Shown here: piece after piece, positions 29,359 to 34,349 of the stretch
How positions within the stretch are numbered: the stretch's first letter is position 1
Layout of the letters: each line of letters opens with the position of its first letter
Source of the DNA: a virus
DNA length: 34,349 nt
Virus record (IMG/VR): IMGVR_UViG_3300026519_000040
Coordinates: 1-34,349 of that record
Strand: one strand, 5' to 3'
The notes under the pieces: model-generated
The model's database searches: none
What the model was told of the DNA's origin: nothing
Seen by the model: the letters and a program-made list of their open reading frames with translations, nothing else
Translations under genes and position numbers: made by a program

Positions 29359-31043
29359 GTGCAACAATCGGACTTGGCATTGCTATTACGCTTGCTGACA
29401 TGTTTAGCCCTAAACTCAAACAAGCAGGGAAGGGCTTAGGCAGTTTCAATGCAAAACTAGCAGCTACTTCTACAGCTGCAGTAGGCATCGGGAAAAGTTT
29501 AACAGCAGGACTTGGAAAATTTTATGATGCTTTTGGTGAAACAGCGCAAAAACAAGGTGACTTAATGTCACTTGGTGTTGATGCTAAGGGTATGCAGGAC
29601 ATCACGAAAAAAGGATTAAAATTTGCCAATACCTGGTCTAATGTTGTAGCAAAAGATTTCATCGGGGCAGCGTATGATATAAAGTCTGGCATATCATCAC
29701 TGACTGATGATGGTGTGGGTGAAATGACACGTTATGCGTTACTTACTGGAAAAGCAACGAAGTCTTCTTCGGAAACAATGAGTAAATCATTTGCTCTGGG
29801 ATATGGTATATTTCGAGATGAGTTTAAAGATGATTTTGACTTTGGTAAAAAGTTTTCTGCCTCATTTGCGGCGACTGTACAACTATTCAGAACGGATGGT
29901 GAAGACTTAGCACGCGGTATTTCAAATCTTGGTGCAGTAGCTAAAAGTTTTGGGGTGTCACTTTCCGAAGAATTGTCTGTACTTGGAATGTCTAAAGGTG
30001 CGTTTGATTCTGCTGCCGAAGGTGCTACAGGTTATAAAGCCTTTTTGATGGGTGCTACGAAAGCACAAAAGGGGTTAGGCCTTAGTTTCGTTGACAAAAA
30101 AGGACAGCTTCTTTCGATAGCAGATATCTTAGACAAAATAAAAAAGAAATTTGGAAAACTAGATGCAAAAGAAATAGGCATCTTAAAAAAAGAATTTGGC
30201 AGTGATGAAGCAGTTAAAATTATTTTGGCACTTATCGATAAAACGGATCAACTAAGGGAAAGTCAAAAAAAGTTAAATGATGCACAAAATAGGGGCCTCG
30301 ACTATACAACAAAGATGGCACAAGCGAGGGAGTATGGTCAAGAGGCCAAACTGTTAGGTGACCAGATGAGTTCTTTAGCATATATTTTCGGAGAAAGGCT
30401 TTCACCTGCCATGGGGTGGGTTGCAACAAAAATGGGTAGCCTCGTAACCTGGACGCAAGACTTTGTAAGCGAAAATAAAGAGCTTACAGGCAACATAGCT
30501 ACAGGTTTAGTCGTATTTGCAGGACTGGCTACAGTACTGGGAACTATCGGTATCGCTGTGGCTGGTATCACATTTGGGATGAAGGCTCTTGGGATTGCTA
30601 GCATGGCTGCTTTTGCACCTTTGCTCATCAGCGTGGGACTTGTGGCGCTAGCCGCATACGCTGTCATAGATAACTGGGAACTTGTGAGTACCTTTTGGTC
30701 AGGTATGTGGAAAGATTTTGTCAAGGGAGTCAACGAAGCGATAGAGCTTGTGACGACGCTTGGAGGTTTACTTCCAAATGGTGAAGACCAGGATGTTTTG
30801 GCGATGAAAAATGGATATATAGGGAATCCTGAAGACGCGGATACTATGAGTAAACAGGTTGATTTTAATGCTATCCCTTCTTTGCCACCTAGTAGTAATT
30901 CTGTAGTCAATAATACGACAGTAAATGAGGCACCTGTGAATGTTTACGTGAAAGGAAATACTATCAAAGAACTGACAGATGGTATCAAGAAAGAACTAGA
31001 TTTGATAGCAAGGGACAAAGAGTCTCGAAGGATCACGTTATGA
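29355..31043 (+). CDS. tape measure protein
   Basis: 562 residues. Helical, with ADMFSPKLKQAGKGLGSFNA at the start, a TMP_core-like region (LARGISNLGAVAKSFGVSL, ATGYKAFLMGATKAQKGLG) and a hydrophobic stretch near residues 375-435 (GLVVFAGLATVLGTIGIAVA, ISVGLVALAAYAVIDNWELV). It sets tail length; a shorter protein than Mu's (about 640 aa) predicts a slightly shorter tail. Start overlaps E' stop (ATGA). Confidence 0.9.
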   Translation: MSATIGLGIAITLADMFSPKLKQAGKGLGSFNAKLAATSTAAVGIGKSLTAGLGKFYDAFGETAQKQGDLMSLGVDAKGMQDITKKGLKFANTWSNVVAKDFIGAAYDIKSGISSLTDDGVGEMTRYALLTGKATKSSSETMSKSFALGYGIFRDEFKDDFDFGKKFSASFAATVQLFRTDGEDLARGISNLGAVAKSFGVSLSEELSVLGMSKGAFDSAAEGATGYKAFLMGATKAQKGLGLSFVDKKGQLLSIADILDKIKKKFGKLDAKEIGILKKEFGSDEAVKIILALIDKTDQLRESQKKLNDAQNRGLDYTTKMAQAREYGQEAKLLGDQMSSLAYIFGERLSPAMGWVATKMGSLVTWTQDFVSENKELTGNIATGLVVFAGLATVLGTIGIAVAGITFGMKALGIASMAAFAPLLISVGLVALAAYAVIDNWELVSTFWSGMWKDFVKGVNEAIELVTTLGGLLPNGEDQDVLAMKNGYIGNPEDADTMSKQVDFNAIPSLPPSSNSVVNNTTVNEAPVNVYVKGNTIKELTDGIKKELDLIARDKESRRITL

Positions 31044-31471
31044 GGATTATGGCTATTCTTGGTGCATTTGTATTTTCTGCACAGGACAAAGAGTTTCACA
31101 AGATGAACAAAACTACTCGATATCACTTTGCCAAAATCGATAAAGTCCATACAGGGACAGAATACCATGCAATCGGTGGCAGAGATGAAACAAGGGTGAT
31201 GAGTGGTCGCATCAATGCTTTGCAAAGTGGCAGTAACCCTTTAGACGCTTTGGAGATAATGGCTGAGTTGAAATATGCGTATCCTTTGTTTTTAGGTACA
31301 GGCAGATACTTGGGTCGCTTTATTATCGAAGATATTAGAACAGTTGAAGAGAAGATCTTAGATAATGGCGCAGCCATACAGGTAGACTTTACCATTACGC
31401 TACAGCGTACCGATGGCGGATTACTCTCATGGGTGCAGTCTCTTGGGCTTGATTTAGGCGGTATCTTATGA
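31040..31471 (+). CDS. tail protein U (P2 gpU family)
   Basis: 143 residues. FVFSAQDKEFHKMNKTTRYH, MSGRINALQSGSNPLDALEI, and LGRFIIEDIRTVEEKILDNG with SLGLDLGG at the end follow the gpU pattern, a tail-terminator/baseplate hub component. Overlaps neighbours by four bases. Confidence 0.88.
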   Translation: MRIMAILGAFVFSAQDKEFHKMNKTTRYHFAKIDKVHTGTEYHAIGGRDETRVMSGRINALQSGSNPLDALEIMAELKYAYPLFLGTGRYLGRFIIEDIRTVEEKILDNGAAIQVDFTITLQRTDGGLLSWVQSLGLDLGGIL

Positions 31472-31677
31472 CATATGTTGCCAAAGACTTTGAGAGGCTT
31501 GAGGAAATATTTTATAGATTTCATGGGGTTACAGATGAAAGGTACCGTGAATTTTGCGAAAAGAATGTACCTCTGTTAAAAAAAGATTTGCTAGATGCTG
31601 GAGACGTAGTTACGCTTTTAGATAGTCTTCCTAAGACTAATGTGAGTTCTGTACAAAGAGTATCACTATGGGACTAA
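31468..31677 (+). CDS. tail protein X (LysM-like, P2 gpX)
   Basis: 69 residues. YVAKDFERLEEIFYRFHGVT, ENKN-like FCEKNVPLLKKDLLDAGDVV and a final TLLDSLP recall the gpX family, a LysM-like module often with the D protein. Ten-base overlap with the D gene. Confidence 0.75.
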   Translation: MTYVAKDFERLEEIFYRFHGVTDERYREFCEKNVPLLKKDLLDAGDVVTLLDSLPKTNVSSVQRVSLWD

Positions 31678-32621
31678 CAGGTAGCGTTGAGCGTCCACAG
31701 GTAATGCTACTAAAAGACGGTATAGATATCGGACAGAGATTAGCAGAACATTTGGTATCTGTTGAATATATAGATGCCATTGACAATGAAGTTGATGGCC
31801 TTGTGCTTACATTTTCTAAAATGTTTTTAGCACCGAAATCTGGAGACAAACTTACTGTGTCAATAGGATTTGGTGCGATCCTGGACCATATCGGTGAGTT
31901 TTATGTGTCAGGATGGACAGAGCGCCCTCATGATGGCATTATGATGGTGCGTCTCACGCCGGTAGACTTTTCGAAAGCATTGAAAGAGCGCCGTACTGAT
32001 GGATATGACAATGTTACGTTAGATAAGTTGTTAGGCATTATTGCTAAAAGGCACACATTACTTGTAAAGAATGAATTAAATGATGTAGCTTATACCTACA
32101 AGGCGCAAACAAATGAAAGTGATTTAAGATTTCTGCATCGTCTGGCACAAGAGCATTATGCAACGTTTGCTATTAAAAACGGAACGATTATTTTTAAACC
32201 CAAAAGCCTTAATGAAGACAGGACGTCATTACCTCAAGTGTTCGTGAGTGTATCGGATATATCGGATTTGAGTATAGAGTATCAAGACAAAACGCATTAT
32301 GTCTCAGGGATAGCGAAATTTAGAGATCATTCCACAAATAAAACAATTTCAGTACAAGAAGGAGAAGGAAAACCACAGCTTATAATCGAGGGATCATTTA
32401 AAAATATCGCAGAAGCAAAGGCACGTTTACAGGCTGCGTTAAACAAGGAAAACTCTGGAAGAGTACATGGCTATTTTGTGGCAACGACACAAGCAGTTAT
32501 CGCCGGTGCGATACTCACTATTCAGCTAGAAGACAGAGTAGAGAGTGATTTACAAATAACAGAAGTGCGGCATACGATTGATCACAATGGATATACAAAA
32601 GACGTGACATTTAGTCGATAA
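31668..32621 (+). CDS. late control/baseplate hub protein D (P2 gpD type)
   Basis: 317 residues. AEHLVSVEYIDAIDNEVDGL, FYVSGWTERPHDGIMMVRLT, SDLRFLHRLAQEHYATFAIK and the C-terminal ESDLQITEVRHTID are typical of the GPD family that joins tube, hub and spike. Last structural gene before the lysis block. Confidence 0.92.
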   Translation: MGLTGSVERPQVMLLKDGIDIGQRLAEHLVSVEYIDAIDNEVDGLVLTFSKMFLAPKSGDKLTVSIGFGAILDHIGEFYVSGWTERPHDGIMMVRLTPVDFSKALKERRTDGYDNVTLDKLLGIIAKRHTLLVKNELNDVAYTYKAQTNESDLRFLHRLAQEHYATFAIKNGTIIFKPKSLNEDRTSLPQVFVSVSDISDLSIEYQDKTHYVSGIAKFRDHSTNKTISVQEGEGKPQLIIEGSFKNIAEAKARLQAALNKENSGRVHGYFVATTQAVIAGAILTIQLEDRVESDLQITEVRHTIDHNGYTKDVTFSR

Positions 32622-32630
32622 GGAGAAGAT

Positions 32631-33032
32631 ATGGATATAGGAACAGCAACGGTAACAGCAGCGACAAAAGTAGGAGCAATCTCGGCATTGATTACAAGTA
32701 TTGCGACAGATACAGATCTAATCATGGTGTGTGTTGTCGGTGTGGTAGGAGGGATAGCATATGTTGCTAAGGAATTTGTGGTAGAGGAATTTAAGGAACA
32801 ACCGATTCGCACAGCTATTAATATGTTAGTGTCTCTTTTGATGGCTATGTCGTTAACAGGTTTCGTGTTCTATGCTGGGAAAGAAGGATTTAACCAACAT
32901 ATCAAAGATGTGGGTACTTATGTTTGGATATTTCTTGCTTTTATGTGTGCTATCAACTACAAACGTGTTGTGTCGTTTTTATCGAATTTAATAGCGATAT
33001 TTCTGTCAAGAAAGGCAAAAGGAGATGACTAA
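32631..33032 (+). CDS. holin-like multi-span membrane protein
   Basis: 133 residues after AAGGAGAAG. Three hydrophobic stretches are visible: LIMVCVVGVVGGIAYVA, MLVSLLMAMSLTGFVFYAG and YVWIFLAFMCAINY, with a basic C-terminal tail. Arrangement resembles class I/III phage holins of the lysis-S type. It should release the M15 endolysin encoded at 7482-7901. Antiholin role for the following 28-residue protein is possible. Confidence 0.7.
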   Translation: MDIGTATVTAATKVGAISALITSIATDTDLIMVCVVGVVGGIAYVAKEFVVEEFKEQPIRTAINMLVSLLMAMSLTGFVFYAGKEGFNQHIKDVGTYVWIFLAFMCAINYKRVVSFLSNLIAIFLSRKAKGDD

Positions 33033-33033
33033 G

Positions 33034-33120
33034 ATGAAACATTTTATACAAGAAGTTTTGATAGCAGCTTGCCTTGCAGGTGGTGTATACTTATATTTGT
33101 ATTTTATTAATTTAGTGTAG
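33034..33120 (+). CDS. tiny membrane protein (28 aa) in the lysis block
   Basis: ATG 33034 follows AAGGAGATGACTAAG, and TAG closes at 33118-33120. FIQEVLIAACLAGGVYLYLY is a single predicted span. Between holin-like and lipoprotein genes, so it could tune holin triggering. Too short for family assignment. Confidence 0.5.
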   Translation: MKHFIQEVLIAACLAGGVYLYLYFINLV

Positions 33121-33126
33121 ATCATA

Positions 33127-33663
33127 ATGAAATATATTTATTTATTTATTGTTAACATCCTAATCTTAACTGGATGTAACGACACGCAATATGGCGATAG
33201 GAACAATACAATATATCAAGATGCAAATAGTAATACAGTTGTGCCTCCAGATCATAATAGAACAGAGCTTCAGTATGTAGACACGCATATTCCAACTATC
33301 AAGTACAGGGATAGAAATGTGACTATTTATGAACCACAAGAAGAATGCCTGGTGAGAGAGTTTGACGCTACATTGTGGGGACGCATCGTGTATGAAGATG
33401 GGAAACCATATGCACGCGGTATAGTAAAGGTCAGTAGTGTATCATGGCAAAATTATGCGTTATCAGATGACAATGGGACATTTAGAGTCGGTGTTGTTGG
33501 AGACGAGAGGTTTTTTTTCTCAGCAGCTTCTCCGTTTGGGGATTTCGTGTTTTATGTATATGATAATACCCTTGTGGTGCCTGCCTATACGATTGGTCAA
33601 GGCTATGAATGCTCTTTTCTGCAAGACATTGTAGACTGTGAAAAATACCCTACAAAGGAATAA
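33127..33663 (+). CDS. lipoprotein with carboxypeptidase-regulatory-like (Ig-like) domain
   Basis: 178 residues. MKYIYLFIVNILILTGC gives a lipobox with Cys17. A Asn/Asp-rich stretch leads to residues ~80-130 (LWGRIVYEDGKPYARGIVKV, DDNGTFRVGVVGDERFFF), the pattern of a CarboxypepD_reg-like beta sandwich. No strong ribosome site is visible before ATG 33127. Likely outer-membrane or periplasmic, perhaps for exclusion or lysis assistance. Confidence 0.65.
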   Translation: MKYIYLFIVNILILTGCNDTQYGDRNNTIYQDANSNTVVPPDHNRTELQYVDTHIPTIKYRDRNVTIYEPQEECLVREFDATLWGRIVYEDGKPYARGIVKVSSVSWQNYALSDDNGTFRVGVVGDERFFFSAASPFGDFVFYVYDNTLVVPAYTIGQGYECSFLQDIVDCEKYPTKE

Positions 33664-33665
33664 CT

Positions 33666-33980
33666 ATGTTAAGAGTAATATTATCTCTACTTCCATCGCT
33701 TCCTAAAGCTATATTTGCCCTCGTGCTATTAGGCAGTGTCGTATTTACTGTGGATAAGTTTTGTAATCAAGAAAAACGTGTTTTGAAGAAAACGGTTGCA
33801 CAATCTTTATTAGAAATACAAGGTAAAAACGTCAGTATCCGAAAATTAAACTCGGAAATAACACGCTTGAAAGAAGAGCATAAGCAGACTGCATTTGATA
33901 TGCTAATAAATTGCAAGCAAACACAAAGGATAATGTTTGAAGACCCTTATGTTGATCTTAATGCCACTCTATTTTTTTAG
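33666..33980 (+). CDS. inner-membrane spanin (Rz-like)
   Basis: 104 residues, ATG 33666 after AAAGGAATAACT. One N-terminal span (AIFALVLLGSVVFTVDKF) is followed by a helical, charged periplasmic region (LNSEITRLKEEHKQTAFDM). This is the i-spanin layout. It overlaps the following lipoprotein gene in another frame by 44 bases, as Rz and Rz1 do. Confidence 0.75.
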   Translation: MLRVILSLLPSLPKAIFALVLLGSVVFTVDKFCNQEKRVLKKTVAQSLLEIQGKNVSIRKLNSEITRLKEEHKQTAFDMLINCKQTQRIMFEDPYVDLNATLFF

Positions 33981-34302
33981 TGGTTGTACTCAGAAAAATC
34001 CACCGAAGCCTATCACCCTATATAAGAGTATGCCTGTGGCGAAACTCAAGTATTGGCAGCATAAGGTCGCAATTCCTGCTAAAGCTCAAATTGACGCACC
34101 AATAACCATTAAAGAAGCATATAGCTTACCAGAGAAAGATAGAGCTCGGTATGTTGCTGTAAATGCGACACAGCTGGTAAACGCATCTAAGAAGTCACAG
34201 GAGCTTAGAAATACAATAAAGAAAGCTTTAGGAGGCCTCTCTTTTTACGAGTACCAGGTTAGGGTTTTTAATAAACTTTATACGAAAAATATAAGACACT
34301 GA
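33937..34302 (+). CDS. outer-membrane spanin lipoprotein (Rz1-like)
   Basis: 121 residues from TTG 33937, six bases after AAAGGA; an in-frame ATG at 33949 also works. The signal MKTLMLILMPLYFFSGC ends in a lipobox Cys17. PPKPITLYKSMPVAKLKYW and further Pro- and Lys-rich sequence follow. Overlap with the i-spanin gene and the lysis context support the role of bridging to the outer membrane to complete lysis. It is longer than lambda Rz1 and ends 47 bases from the window edge. Confidence 0.75.
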   Translation: MKTLMLILMPLYFFSGCTQKNPPKPITLYKSMPVAKLKYWQHKVAIPAKAQIDAPITIKEAYSLPEKDRARYVAVNATQLVNASKKSQELRNTIKKALGGLSFYEYQVRVFNKLYTKNIRH

Positions 34303-34339
34303 CATTCTTGCCTTGTTTTTATGACGTTTTTGGTTTGTT
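34298..34339 (-). repeat. two end-type 20-bp elements, 22 bp apart, at the right end
   Basis: Read on the minus strand, AACAAACCAAAAACGTCATA (34339-34320) is followed by AACAAGGCAAGAATGTCAGT (34317-34298). GTCA cores are 22 bp apart, two helical turns. Mu's R1 and R2 transposase sites are also adjacent 22-bp units. The inner one matches the left copy at 19/20, the outer at lower identity. Confidence 0.75.
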
Positions 34340-34349
34340 CGCACATCAG
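34303..34349. other. prophage right terminus (attR region)
   Basis: After the o-spanin stop no gene remains. The GCACATC at 34341-34347 mirrors GATGTGC at 94-100. If the terminus is CA at 34347-34348, only one base of host flank is in the window. A start at 96 would need a GAAGA duplication and a start at 110 GTAGG; both agree with the single visible G. Confidence 0.55.

Noticed and set aside
1-34349. CRISPR array, tRNA genes, insertion sequences
   Set aside because: No regularly spaced long direct repeats, no cloverleaf sequence recognised, and the only transposase is the phage's own; tandem 9-mers at 1447 and 12728 lack spacers.

Overview
The window is an essentially complete Mu-like transposable prophage of about 34 kb in a bacterial chromosome. 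Short AT-leaning genes with ATGA start/stop overlaps, a DUF3164/GemA/Mor-like early region and a head module inverted relative to the tail module point to a Campylobacterota host (Sulfurimonas/Sulfurovum/Campylobacter-type). That is inference from style and gene content; no ribosomal or other phylogenetic marker is present. Bases 1-108 are the C-terminal end of a host gene that reads as a SulP-type anion permease STAS domain, apparently interrupted by the phage. The right end lies within the last few bases of the window.

Layout. (1) Left end, 109-498: no gene, rich in repeats. (2) Immunity and transposition, 499-5505: a leftward S24-type repressor, a GTAC operator array with a textbook early promoter, a repeat-rich leader, two small membrane-protein genes, a Ner/Cro-like regulator, a MuA-type DDE transposase, a MuB-type ATPase and a two-winged-helix protein. 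(3) Rightward early/middle block, 5495-12758: several tiny genes, three tandem helix-turn-helix modules spread over two genes, DUF3164, an M15 peptidase endolysin, a DUF3310-like protein, a DEDDh exonuclease, a possible DciA-like protein beside a RecA-fold ATPase, GemA, a Mor-like activator, a DUF2511 lipoprotein, an HTH protein and a P22-type antirepressor with its own sigma70 promoter and iterons. (4) Leftward packaging/head block, 21269 down to 12835: gp37-like DUF1834, protease with nested scaffold, decoration protein, lambda gpE-like capsid, DUF1320, small and large terminase, portal, an F-type protein carrying a nuclease-like tail, and virion morphogenesis gpG. (5) Rightward baseplate/tail block, 21470-32621: V, W, J, I, fibre, fibre-associated protein, several unknowns, a phospholipase-A2-like miniprotein, P2-type sheath and tube, E/E' with a -1 slippery heptamer, tape measure, U, X and D. 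(6) Lysis block, 32631-34302: holin-like protein, small membrane protein, lipoprotein, and overlapping i-spanin and o-spanin.

How it works together. The repressor is expected to occupy the GTAC array and silence the early promoter. On induction the Ner-like protein, transposase and MuB-type ATPase drive replicative transposition. The Mor-like protein, last in the first early run, probably activates later genes. Head and tail operons diverge from 21270-21469. The contractile tail is P2/Mu-like and the head is mosaic, with a Mu-type portal, terminase and protease but a lambda-type capsid and decoration pair.

The most notable unexplained structure is a roughly 20-bp element found near the left end, in the early leader, at the head/tail divergence point and twice, 22 bp apart, inverted at the right end; it behaves like a transposase end-binding site with internal copies. 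A second family, a 9-bp TACCAAAGC unit arranged in tandem, marks four non-coding junctions.
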